A DNA stretch of 10,778 nucleotides from Hyphomicrobiales bacterium (GCA_015655535.1 JAATEW010000417.1:1-10778); one strand, 5' to 3'; numbered from the stretch's first letter, positions 1 to 5,570 are shown. The notes: generated by a model not told the origin, from the sequence alone. Made by a program: numbers and translations.

Positions 1-33
1 CGAAGCACGAGGGATTTTGAATAAGAACCGACA

Positions 34-53
34 CTCCCTCTTAGGTGAGGGAG
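34..53 (-). terminator. Possible rplY terminator hairpin
   Basis: A perfect 7-bp inverted repeat, CTCCCTC (34-40) and GAGGGAG (47-53) around a 6-nt loop, lies 15 bp past the rplY stop codon. On the rplY strand it is not followed by a clear T-tract, so intrinsic termination is uncertain. The remaining bases to the window edge show no gene. Confidence 0.4.
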
Positions 54-68
54 CATATCGAGCATGGC

Positions 69-767
69 TCACTTCTTCTTCGCGGCAGGCTTCGCGGCGG
101 CGGCTGCAGGCGCAGCGGCGACCTTCGGAGCGGCCTTGCCGCCCTTGCCACCTTTGGCCTTCGCGGCGGCGGCAGCGGCGGCGGCCGGATCTTCCGCAAC
201 AACCACGGGCGGCACAATCGTCGCTATCGTGAAATCGCGCTCGGCCGACATCAGCTTGCAGCCTTCCGGCAAGGGAATGCTCGAAATGCGCATCGATTCG
301 GCGACGTCGAGCGTCGCGAGATCGGCGATGATCGCATCTGGAATATTATCGGCCGGCACCCGCATATCGAGATCGTGGCGCACGATGTTCAGCGTGCCGC
401 CTTTCTTGATGCCGGGGCAGGTCTCCTGATTGATGTAGTGCAGCGGCACATGCACGCGCAGGCTGGCGCCCGGCTTCAACCGCAGGAAATCGACATGCAG
501 CGGTTGATCCTTGACCGGATCGAGCTGATAGTCGCGCGGAATCACGCGCTGTTTCTTGCCATCGACGTCGATTTCAAAAATCGTCGTGAGGAAGTGTCCG
601 GCATAGATCAGCTTATTCACTTCGCGGTAATCGAGCGCGATCGGCTCGGCGGCATCGCCGCCGCCATATATGACGCCTGGAATGCGGCCCCCACGGCGAA
701 CGCTACGGGCGGCCCCCTTGCCTATCCCGTCGCGCACCGCGGCCGCAAGCATTTTCGTCTCAGCCAT
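69..767 (-). CDS. rplY: 50S ribosomal protein L25 / general stress protein Ctc
   Basis: This is the 5S rRNA-binding protein of the large ribosomal subunit, 232 aa, in the long Ctc/TL5-type form. The N-terminal L25 domain (about residues 5-95) shows the signature IPGVIYG at 29-35 and DPVKDQPLHVDF near its end. A C-terminal beta domain (about 100-190) carries HYINQETCPGIKKGGTLN and VPADNIPDAI. Residues from about 192 to 232 are a low-complexity Ala/Lys/Gly tail, common in alphaproteobacterial L25 and probably disordered and RNA-contacting. The start is supported by AAAGGA (775-780) seven bases upstream. The gene diverges from the KGG gene at 1105. The next gene downstream is often pth in relatives, but it lies outside the window. 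Identity is confident. Confidence 0.96.
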   Translation of the reverse strand: MAETKMLAAAVRDGIGKGAARSVRRGGRIPGVIYGGGDAAEPIALDYREVNKLIYAGHFLTTIFEIDVDGKKQRVIPRDYQLDPVKDQPLHVDFLRLKPGASLRVHVPLHYINQETCPGIKKGGTLNIVRHDLDMRVPADNIPDAIIADLATLDVAESMRISSIPLPEGCKLMSAERDFTIATIVPPVVVAEDPAAAAAAAAKAKGGKGGKAAPKVAAAPAAAAAKPAAKKK

Positions 768-791
768 GGTGGTGTCCTTTAGATTGAATAT

Positions 792-845
792 GGCCGCACT
801 ATGCGGCCGGCCGGTTCTTGCCTCCAGGGGTGTCGGAGAAACCGG
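792..845 (-). promoter_or_regulatory. rplY leader with two hairpins
   Basis: The region between the rplY ribosome binding site and its likely promoter contains two inverted repeats: GGCCGCA (792-798) with TGCGGCC (802-808), and CCGGTT (811-816) with AACCGG (840-845). The first ends about 12 bases upstream of the Shine-Dalgarno AAAGGA. They could form a leader fold that modulates translation, perhaps autogenously, but no known riboswitch or L25 leader motif was recognised. Confidence 0.3.
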
Positions 846-853
846 TGCGCATC

Positions 854-882
854 TCTATAAACGGGCTGGCGGCACGGCGCAA
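854..882 (-). promoter_or_regulatory. Candidate housekeeping promoter of rplY
   Basis: On the minus strand TTGCGC (877-882) and TATAGA (854-859) are separated by exactly 17 bases and would start transcription about 80 bases before rplY. The match to sigma-70 boxes is partial (3/6 and 4/6), so this is tentative. The rest of the 768-1104 gap holds the two leader hairpins and the EcfG-like promoter at 1049; no gene or RNA gene was seen in it. Confidence 0.3.
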
Positions 883-1048
883 CGGCGAGCGTCGCCGATG
901 GGAGGCAGGTCGCGCCGCTGTTGGGAGCCCAAACCTGGTTAAGCGGAGCAGCACGGAACAAGGCCGCGAATCCAGTTTGGCTACGTCTCGCTATACCACA
1001 GCCAAGACAAGGGCCTGGGCCTTCTTCGCAATCGCAAACTCTCGTGAG

Positions 1049-1073
1049 GGAACCGTCAGTGCATTCGACGGTT
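1049..1073 (+). promoter_or_regulatory. EcfG-type promoter (near consensus) of KGG gene 1
   Basis: GGAAC (1049-1053), a 16-base spacer and GGTT (1070-1073) match the alphaproteobacterial general stress sigma factor consensus GGAAC-N16/17-CGTT except for the first base of the -10. It would start transcription near 1080, about 25 bases before the ATG at 1105. Three exact matches elsewhere in the window at the same spacing support it. Confidence 0.6.
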
Positions 1074-1104
1074 AGCCTGACGATTTGCCGATGAGGAGAC
1101 CCGA

Positions 1105-1338
1105 ATGGTAGAGAACAGGAAGACTTCTGCTCGCGGATTTGCGTCGATGAACGCGGAGAAACAACGCGAAATCGCCCGCAAAGGTGGACGCAGCGTTCCA
1201 AACGAGAAACGAAGCTTTTCGCAGAATCATCAATTGGCGTCGGAGGCCGGCCGTAAAGGCGGTCATTCCTCGCATGGAAGCCGCCGCGCACCGACTACGG
1301 AAGACGCCGCCACTACACCCAATCCAACCGAAGTCTAG
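1105..1338 (+). CDS. KGG-repeat stress-induced protein (copy 1)
   Basis: A 77-aa, very hydrophilic, basic protein of the stress-induced KGG-repeat family (relatives include E. coli YciG/YmdF, Bacillus GsiB and fungal con-10). Two KGG units are visible, ARKGGRSVPNEKRSFSQN and AGRKGGHSSHG, preceded by GFASMNAEKQREI. The tail is Ser/Thr/Pro rich and probably disordered. These proteins accumulate under general stress and are thought to act as hydrophilin-like protectants; their exact molecular action is unknown. The start has a strong GAGGAG (1093-1098) six bases upstream. The near-consensus EcfG promoter just before it places it in the general stress regulon. It is a clear paralogue of the minus-strand gene at 1415-1696 and faces it across a shared hairpin. 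The family call is confident. Confidence 0.9.
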   Translation: MVENRKTSARGFASMNAEKQREIARKGGRSVPNEKRSFSQNHQLASEAGRKGGHSSHGSRRAPTTEDAATTPNPTEV

Positions 1339-1351
1339 ACGCAGATATGCG

Positions 1352-1380
1352 GCCGGTGGCGTGCTAGAAGCGCCACCGGC
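1352..1380. terminator. Shared hairpin between convergent KGG genes
   Basis: A perfect 10-bp stem, GCCGGTGGCG (1352-1361) and CGCCACCGGC (1371-1380) with a 9-base loop, sits between the two convergent stop codons. It lacks a T-tract on either strand but its position suggests a bidirectional terminator or 3' end stabiliser. Confidence 0.6.
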
Positions 1381-1414
1381 GCTATCACTATGCTAGGCGA
1401 GCTAATGAAAAAGC

Positions 1415-1696
1415 TTACGCCTCTTCGACAGCCTTGCGCGCGACGCCATGCGATGCGTGCCCGCCTTTACGGCCGGCTTCCGAAGCAAGCGTATGATTTT
1501 GAGAAAAGCTGCGTTTCGTCGGGCTCACACTTTGCCCGCCCTTGCGGCCGGCTTGCGCTGCCAACTCGGGATTTTGCGAAAAACTGCGCTTCTCATGGGG
1601 CACGCTTTCGCCCCCCTTGCGCGCGATCGCGCGCTGCTTTTCTGGATCCATCGAAGCGAAGCCTCGACTTGATCTGACCTTTTTGACCGTATCCAT
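1415..1696 (-). CDS. KGG-repeat stress-induced protein (copy 2)
   Basis: A 93-aa basic, hydrophilic KGG-family protein with three units: ARKGGESVPHEKRSFSQN, AGRKGGQSVSPTKRSFSQN and AGRKGGHASHG, after GFASMDPEKQRAI. It has one more repeat than copy 1 and the two clearly share ancestry at the DNA level. The reading frame stays open up to 1798, but the ATG at 1696 is preferred: GAGGCAAGG lies just upstream, the protein then aligns from its first residues with copy 1, and the exact EcfG promoter at 1736-1760 would start the transcript near 1729, inside the longer frame. It is likely induced with copy 1 by general stress. A protectant role is inferred from the family; no biochemical activity is established. 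Confidence 0.9.
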   Translation of the reverse strand: MDTVKKVRSSRGFASMDPEKQRAIARKGGESVPHEKRSFSQNPELAAQAGRKGGQSVSPTKRSFSQNHTLASEAGRKGGHASHGVARKAVEEA

Positions 1697-1735
1697 CGTA
1701 ATGCCTTGCCTCAGCAGAGAGCTACCTAAGAGGAT

Positions 1736-1760
1736 AACGAAAAGGTCAAGCGAAGGTTCC
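1736..1760 (-). promoter_or_regulatory. EcfG promoter (exact consensus) of KGG gene 2
   Basis: On the minus strand GGAAC (1760-1756), 16 bases, then CGTT (1739-1736): an exact match to the EcfG consensus. The predicted transcript start is near 1729, about 33 bases ahead of the ATG at 1696. Confidence 0.8.
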
Positions 1761-2145
1761 AGATTTAAAGTCAGGGCAAAGCCGGGCAAGATCCACAATA
1801 TATACGGTAAAATGGCACCGCTTTCGGTTAGAACAGGTCTTACAACAAATAATATACGTATTTATACTTACAATACAAACCACTTCATCAACTTGAGTGA
1901 TCATATACGGGTTTATGGAATACATAGGAAGGATTTATGCTAAGCCGGCTAAACTCATGCGCCATTATTTTAGTGCAGTAAATTGGATTATATTCTGTCC
2001 GGCCGATCGAAGCTTGAACTCTACCGAATAGCTCCCTCCTAGTTTCCTACTGACGGCCAGCCCTTCGTCTAAGTCTCGTCTCCGCCTTTGGTGATTTGGA
2101 TCAAGGCACCGCCAGCTATTTCGGAAGAGTCTCAAAATAGGTGTC
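1761..2145. other. Gene-free AT-rich stretch
   Basis: No convincing gene lies between the KGG promoter and the terminator at 2146. About 1780-1990 is visibly richer in A+T than its neighbours, with runs such as AATATACGTATTTATAC. One 14-codon reading frame (1937-1981, MLSRLNSCAIILVQ) is preceded by AGGAAGGA and could be a leader peptide, or chance. A -10-like TATATT lies at 1989-1994 without a good -35. One partial DnaA-box-like ATCCACA occurs near 1790, too isolated to suggest an origin. Confidence 0.4.
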
Positions 2146-2180
2146 CGCGCCATCGGCCGAAAGGCCGGCGCGTTTCGTTT
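2001..2180 (+). ncRNA. Candidate small RNA ending at orphan terminator
   Basis: A strong intrinsic terminator ends at 2180 with no gene upstream of it on this strand, which suggests a short untranslated transcript. A -10-like TATATT (1989-1994) would place the 5' end near 2001. The interval contains CTCCCTCCT (2032-2040), complementary to Shine-Dalgarno sequences and reminiscent of the CU-rich anti-SD loops of alphaproteobacterial stress sRNAs. The 5' end is a guess and no known RNA family was recognised. Confidence 0.25.
2146..2180 (+). terminator. Orphan rho-independent terminator
   Basis: Outer stem CGCGC (2146-2150)/GCGCG (2168-2172) with a 3-base bulge, inner stem CGGCC (2154-2158)/GGCCG (2163-2167) closed by a GAAA tetraloop, followed directly by TTTCGTTT. 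This is a good plus-strand intrinsic terminator. It lies 31 bases before the EcfG promoter at 2211 and would also insulate the downstream operon from upstream transcription. Confidence 0.65.
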
Positions 2181-2210
2181 CATGATTCCATCGAACGCAA
2201 AGAGGCCAAA

Positions 2211-2235
2211 GGAACTCCGCTTCAAGCGCCACGTT
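2211..2235 (+). promoter_or_regulatory. EcfG promoter (exact consensus) of the DUF883/holin-like operon
   Basis: GGAAC (2211-2215), 16 bases, CGTT (2232-2235): exact match to the EcfG consensus. The predicted start near 2242 leaves an unusually long leader of about 200 bases before the ATG at 2439, and the tandem repeat at 2259-2300 lies in that leader. Confidence 0.75.
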
Positions 2236-2258
2236 AAGCCGTCAATCGATGGCACCTA

Positions 2259-2300
2259 CATCATCCTGTAACGTGCAAGCATCATCCTGTAACGTGCAAG
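2259..2300 (+). repeat. Exact tandem duplication of a 21-bp unit
   Basis: Two adjacent identical 21-bp copies (2259-2279 and 2280-2300), each beginning CATCATCCTG and ending AACGTGCAAG. They lie just downstream of the EcfG promoter, in the predicted leader. They could be a binding site, a leader structural element or simple slippage; nothing in the sequence decides this. Confidence 0.9.
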
Positions 2301-2438
2301 GCCGAACCTGCATGAATGAAGTGACAGAGAAAACCGCCGTGGCCATCAGCACTCTGTTCATGCTTCGACGCGTTTCAGGTCATGGCCTGTCAAGCAGCCG
2401 CAATTCGATCCTCATCCCCACACTCAAGGAGTTGGAAT

Positions 2439-2759
2439 ATGCAGATGACAAAGCCTATTGAGGAAGCCACACAGGATTTCGCCGCCGATCTCGCCGCGCT
2501 GCGTGAAGACATCACCAAACTGACGCAATCCGTCACCGACCTCGTACGGTCGCAAGCAACCTCCACCGCCGATTCCATGCTGGGCGCTATCGATTCCACC
2601 CGCCGGAAAATTTCGGACACGGCCGCCGACGCCCAGGACCGCGTCAGTGCCATCAGCTCGGATCTCGAAAGCACGATCGAGCGCAATCCTCTGACCGCCA
2701 TTTTCGTCGCGATCGGTGCCGGCATTCTGGTTGGACTGTTGAGCCGCACGCGCAAATGA
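2439..2759 (+). CDS. DUF883 (ElaB/YqjD-like) membrane-anchored protein
   Basis: A 106-aa protein with the layout of the ElaB/YqjD/DUF883 family: a long amphipathic, probably coiled-coil N-terminal part (about residues 5-82, with repeated DLAALREDITKL-type heptads and Ala/Asp/Ser-rich stretches), then a single C-terminal membrane helix (about 85-101, AIFVAIGAGILVGLL) and a short basic tail. E. coli members are stress-induced inner-membrane tail-anchored proteins that bind ribosomes; whether this protein does so is not shown. The start at 2439 was chosen for AAGGAG (2426-2431) seven bases upstream; an in-frame codon at 2382 has no ribosome binding site. The next gene overlaps its stop codon by four bases. 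The EcfG promoter upstream suggests general stress control. Confidence 0.85.
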   Translation: MQMTKPIEEATQDFAADLAALREDITKLTQSVTDLVRSQATSTADSMLGAIDSTRRKISDTAADAQDRVSAISSDLESTIERNPLTAIFVAIGAGILVGLLSRTRK

Positions 2760-3331
2760 ACTTTGGACTTCGGGGGCTCGTCCAGCAGTCAATCATTCTC
2801 CCGCTGCAACGCAAAGGCGCCCGTCTTCTGATGAAGGCGGCGCTTTTTCTCGTTGCGCTCGTTGCTTTGCTGGTTGTCGCAATCTTTCTGACGGCGGCCT
2901 TCTTCATCTGGATCGATCAGCTCGCTGGTCCGCTGATCGCCGCTCTCGCGGTCGCCAGTCTCTATCTTCTCATCGCTGTCAGCGCGCTTTTATACGCCGT
3001 CCACGGCGGCAAAGAGAAACCCCACGGCGCATCGAAACAGGCCAAGACGGACAGCGCCAAAAATCTGCGTCAAGAAAGTCCAAGCCAGGAAAATGTGCGG
3101 CAAGAGGAAGACCGGGCCGAGGTCATCTCAGAGGCCGTCGCGCCCTATGTCGAAATTCTTCGCGCGCTTGGTTGGAAACAGGAAGAAATGGCGCTTCTCG
3201 CCGGCGCCGAATTGGCGAAAACCCTGCCACCTCTGACGCTCGTCGGATTTGCAATCATCTGCGGCTTTTTAATCGGCCGTATGGCCAATCTGAAATTGCC
3301 TCTCGATTGGGCGGGGAAAAGATCGGCATAA
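2756..3331 (+). CDS. Putative membrane protein, phage holin superfamily III / YqjE-like
   Basis: A 191-aa membrane protein. Two adjacent hydrophobic helices (about residues 27-52 and 57-82) are followed by a polar, charged, probably cytoplasmic segment (about 84-125, rich in Lys, Gln, Glu) and a third hydrophobic segment near 155-175 (LPPLTLVGFAIICGFLIGRM). The N-terminal pair of helices after a DUF883 gene matches the yqjD-yqjE arrangement, in which YqjE-like proteins are annotated as holin-superfamily membrane proteins; lysis is not implied. The ATG overlaps the previous stop as ATGA, indicating translational coupling and one operon. The C-terminal extension with a third membrane segment is longer than E. 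coli YqjE. The family call is moderate and the function unknown. Confidence 0.7.
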   Translation: MNFGLRGLVQQSIILPLQRKGARLLMKAALFLVALVALLVVAIFLTAAFFIWIDQLAGPLIAALAVASLYLLIAVSALLYAVHGGKEKPHGASKQAKTDSAKNLRQESPSQENVRQEEDRAEVISEAVAPYVEILRALGWKQEEMALLAGAELAKTLPPLTLVGFAIICGFLIGRMANLKLPLDWAGKRSA

Positions 3332-3332
3332 A

Positions 3333-3360
3333 AAACCTCCGGGCCGATACCCGGAGGTTT
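3333..3360. terminator. Bidirectional intrinsic terminator
   Basis: A perfect 11-bp stem, AAACCTCCGGG (3333-3343) and CCCGGAGGTTT (3350-3360) with a 6-base loop, begins just after the TAA of the holin-like gene and is flanked by an A-run on its left and T-rich sequence on its right. It serves the plus-strand operon and, with the A-run read as T, probably also phyR converging from the right. Confidence 0.88.
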
Positions 3361-3390
3361 ATCTCTTTCGCGAGAAAGATTTCAGCCAGA

Positions 3391-4215
3391 TCAGACCAGC
3401 GCGTCACGCGCTTCCGGCTCGTCCTTGCGATGCGATTTCCGATCGAAGAACAAAGCCTGGCTGATCACCGCTTTCAGACTGTCGACACCGAAAGGCTTGG
3501 TGATGAGGAAGGCCGGCTCCGGCGGAGTGCCCGTCAGGAAACGCTCCGGATAGGCCGTAATGAAAATCACCGGCACGGAAAAGCTGGCAAGGATCTGATT
3601 GACCGCTTCAAGCCCGGAGCTTCCATCGGCAAGCTGGATGTCGGCGAGGATCAGGCCCGGCCTGATGTCCTTGACGGCTTCGACCGCCTCGCGATGCGTC
3701 CGCGCGACATTGACGACCTTATGACCCAATTCTTCGACCAGCGTTTGCAGATCGAGCGCGATGAAAGGCTCATCTTCGATGATCAAGACATCGGTGCGAA
3801 TTTGCGTGGCGATTTCCTTGCCCGCGGTATCGATGAGCGCGGTGGCTTCCGCCGGCGTGCAATCGAGCGCGCGTGCAACCTCGTCGGTCTCGAAGCCTTC
3901 GAGCGAACTCAAGAGAAACGCGATTCGCGGCCGCAGCGAAATCGCTTCGAGACTGCGCCGCGCGCCTTCTTCGTCCTTGGAAAATTCAATCTGATCGGTA
4001 TGATTGTTGAGAGAAACCGAGCCCCAAACCTTCAGGAACATGTTATAGAGCGTCGTCCTGACATCGGCTGTCGCAGTGAAAGCCGATGAGTCCGCGACAA
4101 TGGCCTCCAACGTGGCAAGGACATAGGCATCACCGCCCGTTTGATCTCCTGTGAGAGCCCGCGAAAAGCGGCGTAGATAAGGAATATGCGCGGAAATGGC
4201 CTGGGAAATCGACAT
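3391..4215 (-). CDS. phyR: General stress response anti-anti-sigma factor PhyR
   Basis: PhyR is a response regulator with an inactive sigma-factor-like output domain; when phosphorylated it captures NepR and so frees EcfG. The 274-aa protein shows this inverted layout: an EcfG-like N-terminal domain (about residues 5-135, including FLLSSLEGFETDEVARAL like a sigma-4 helix-turn-helix) and a C-terminal receiver (about 141-260). Receiver landmarks are the acidic pair in IIEDEP (147-149), the phosphoacceptor Asp192 in LILADIQLADG, Thr220 in FITAYPERF and Lys240 in ITKPF. Length is normal for the family. The ATG has only a distant AAGGGG upstream, so translation may be modest. It is divergent from nepR-ecfG, the standard arrangement. 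No exact EcfG promoter was found before it; one GGAAC half-site (4291-4287) lacks a proper -10. The cognate kinase is not in the window. Confidence 0.97.
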   Translation of the reverse strand: MSISQAISAHIPYLRRFSRALTGDQTGGDAYVLATLEAIVADSSAFTATADVRTTLYNMFLKVWGSVSLNNHTDQIEFSKDEEGARRSLEAISLRPRIAFLLSSLEGFETDEVARALDCTPAEATALIDTAGKEIATQIRTDVLIIEDEPFIALDLQTLVEELGHKVVNVARTHREAVEAVKDIRPGLILADIQLADGSSGLEAVNQILASFSVPVIFITAYPERFLTGTPPEPAFLITKPFGVDSLKAVISQALFFDRKSHRKDEPEARDALV

Positions 4216-4298
4216 GGGCTACATATACCCCTTATGGTTCGACCTATGTACTTAGCTTGGCACGAAAATTCAGCAAAACGAAATTGGTTCCCTTTGCT

Positions 4299-4323
4299 GG
4301 AACTTTCGCGGGACAAATTCGTT
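4299..4323 (+). promoter_or_regulatory. EcfG promoter (exact consensus) of nepR-ecfG
   Basis: GGAAC (4299-4303), 16 bases, CGTT (4320-4323) is an exact EcfG consensus. Transcription would start near 4330, about 94 bases before nepR, giving positive autoregulation of the sigma factor together with its anti-sigma factor. A second GGAAC half-site on the opposite strand (4287-4291) lies seven bases to the left, pointing at phyR, but has no CGTT at 16-18 bases. Confidence 0.85.
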
Positions 4324-4423
4324 TGAGCACAGTTGTTTAGAATTTTCTGAATGATTGGTTTTTCTTCTGCTCCGGGGATTCGGTGCGGGGCGTAGCGTAA
4401 CTGCACGGGGTCTTGGAGGATCG

Positions 4424-4765
4424 ATGGAAGAAAAAACGAAGGCGAGCAAGGGGGCCTCCGTGGCAAAAGCGGGAACAGTAAGTGGCCAATCTTCAGCGCT
4501 GAAAACCAAAACCCATTGGGATCAACAGGCAGCGGGCCATCCAGTCGAACCTCCCTCGGCACAGGTCTGCCAAGACAATTCTCCCGGTAGCGATCCTCTT
4601 TCGCGTATTCCCGCGTCGGTACGCGCCAGGAAACCCGCTGAAAAGCAAGCCATCGGTGAACAAATTGGGCGGCAATTACGCAGCGTTTACAACGATGTGT
4701 TGGCCCAGCCCGTCCCCGACCGCTTTCTCGACCTCTTGAGGGAACTCGAAAAGGACCCCAAGTGA
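4424..4765 (+). CDS. nepR: Anti-sigma factor NepR
   Basis: NepR binds and silences EcfG until phosphorylated PhyR takes it away. The diagnostic core is at the C-terminus, about residues 78-108 of 113: IGRQLRSVYNDVLAQPVPDRF followed by LDLLREL, the two helices and Pro-containing linker that grip the sigma factor. The first about 75 residues are Lys, Ser, Gln and Ala rich, without recognisable structure, making this protein longer than many NepRs. The ATG at 4424 follows GGAGGA (4415-4420) at a short spacing; an upstream in-frame TTG at 4355 has no binding site. The stop overlaps the GTG start of ecfG (GTGA), so the two are translationally coupled, helping stoichiometry. An exact EcfG promoter precedes the pair. 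Confidence 0.93.
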   Translation: MEEKTKASKGASVAKAGTVSGQSSALKTKTHWDQQAAGHPVEPPSAQVCQDNSPGSDPLSRIPASVRARKPAEKQAIGEQIGRQLRSVYNDVLAQPVPDRFLDLLRELEKDPK

Positions 4766-5364
4766 CAGGTGTGCCGACAGAAACCGCATCCACGACCAGC
4801 GCGCAAATGAAGGCGGATCTCATTGCCGTCATTCCGAACCTGCGTGCTTTCGCGGTTTCGTTATGCGGCAATCCGGATCGTGCCGACGATCTCGTGCAGG
4901 AGACGCTCGTCAAGGCCTGGAGCAATCTCGGCTCCTTCGTCGAGGGCACCAATCTGCCGGCCTGGCTCTTCACGATCCTGCGCAATATCTATTATTCGGA
5001 ATATCGCAAGAGACGGCGTGAGGTCGCCGATTCCGACGGCGCGATCGCAGCCAAACTTGCAACCGCTCCGGCGCAGAACGGACATATGGATCTTCTGGAT
5101 TTCCGCGCGGCCCTGCAGCAATTGCCGACCGACCAGCGCGAAGCCTTGATCCTGATCGGTGCTTCCGGGCTTTCCTACGAAGAAGCCGCGCAGATTTGCG
5201 GCTGCGCCGTCGGCACGATGAAAAGCCGCGTCAACCGCGCCCGCAATCGTCTATCCGAACTTCTGTCGATTCATTCGAGCAGCGAGATCGGTCAGCAGGA
5301 TGATTGGTCATCGGTCGAATCGGCGCTTTTAAGCCAGCGCTATTCGCAAGCCGGCAGCGATTGA
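4762..5364 (+). CDS. ecfG: General stress response ECF sigma factor EcfG
   Basis: This is the alternative sigma factor (ECF15/EcfG type) that directs RNA polymerase to GGAAC-N16-CGTT promoters. The 200-aa protein has region 2 at about residues 20-90 (LCGNPDRADDLVQETLVKAW, then NLPAWLFTILRNIYY with the basic YRKRRRE) and region 4 at about 115-170 (LQQLPTDQREALILIGASG, SYEEAAQICGCAVGTMKSRVNRAR, the helix-turn-helix). The GTG start overlaps the nepR stop and has AAAAGGA about seven bases upstream; the alternative ATG at 4807 lacks a ribosome binding site. It is co-transcribed with nepR from an EcfG promoter, so it should amplify its own synthesis. No clear intrinsic terminator follows; palindromic repeats lie in the gap to parB. 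Confidence 0.97.
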   Translation: MTGVPTETASTTSAQMKADLIAVIPNLRAFAVSLCGNPDRADDLVQETLVKAWSNLGSFVEGTNLPAWLFTILRNIYYSEYRKRRREVADSDGAIAAKLATAPAQNGHMDLLDFRAALQQLPTDQREALILIGASGLSYEEAAQICGCAVGTMKSRVNRARNRLSELLSIHSSSEIGQQDDWSSVESALLSQRYSQAGSD

Positions 5365-5384
5365 GCGGGCAGTAGTCACTGGCC

Positions 5385-5415
5385 GTCATGGCCGGGCTTG
5401 TCCCGGCCATCCACG
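5385..5415 (+). repeat. Dispersed palindromic repeat, copy 1
   Basis: A perfect 9-bp stem, ATGGCCGGG (5388-5396) and CCCGGCCAT (5402-5410) around CTTGT, within a GTC...CCACG frame. This is the widespread Hyphomicrobiales intergenic palindrome whose antisense translation reads AWMAGTSPAMT. It lies between the convergent ecfG and parB and may serve as transcription-end structure for both. Confidence 0.8.
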
Positions 5416-5459
5416 CCAGGACATTGCGACAACAATTCCGAGGAAGTAGCGCTATCTTC

Positions 5460-5492
5460 ATGTGGATGCCCGGCACAAGGCGGGGCATGACG
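5460..5492 (-). repeat. Dispersed palindromic repeat, copy 2 (inverted)
   Basis: A second, imperfect member of the same family in opposite orientation; on the minus strand it starts CGTCATGCCCCGCC and ends GGGCATCCACAT, with stem ATGCCC (5466-5471)/GGGCAT (5483-5488) extended past one mismatch. With copy 1 it forms a head-to-head pair about 45 bp apart. A more degenerate third relative may lie near 5539-5565. No gene is seen in 5365-5570. Confidence 0.7.
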
Positions 5493-5570
5493 CGGTGGAA
5501 GTGAGGCCGCTAATTTCATTGCGCGCGCGTTAAACCGGACGGCCTCGGATCAAGTCCGCGTGACAATCCC

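Noticed and set aside
955..987. Another GGAAC upstream of KGG copy 1
   Set aside because: No CGTT at 16-17 bases; the site at 1049 is closer to the gene and a better match.
1697..1798. N-terminal extension of KGG copy 2 (MWILPGFALTLNLEP)
   Set aside because: It spans the exact EcfG promoter and is not shared with KGG copy 1.
1780..1990. Possible replication origin in the AT-rich stretch near the par genes
   Set aside because: Only one imperfect DnaA-box-like sequence was seen and there is no cluster of boxes or dnaA/hemE neighbour.
1965..2255. Minus-strand 96-aa frame in the gene-free region
   Set aside because: No recognisable domain; it runs through the terminator stem and the EcfG promoter, so it is probably chance.
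2756..3331. Phage lysis holin
   Set aside because: No endolysin, phage genes or toxin features nearby; the DUF883 partner and stress promoter fit a YqjE-like membrane protein instead.
5231..5488. Minus-strand frame with MPRLVPGIHM and AWMAGTSPAMT
   Set aside because: This is the usual spurious translation of the dispersed Hyphomicrobiales palindromic repeats and overlaps the end of ecfG.
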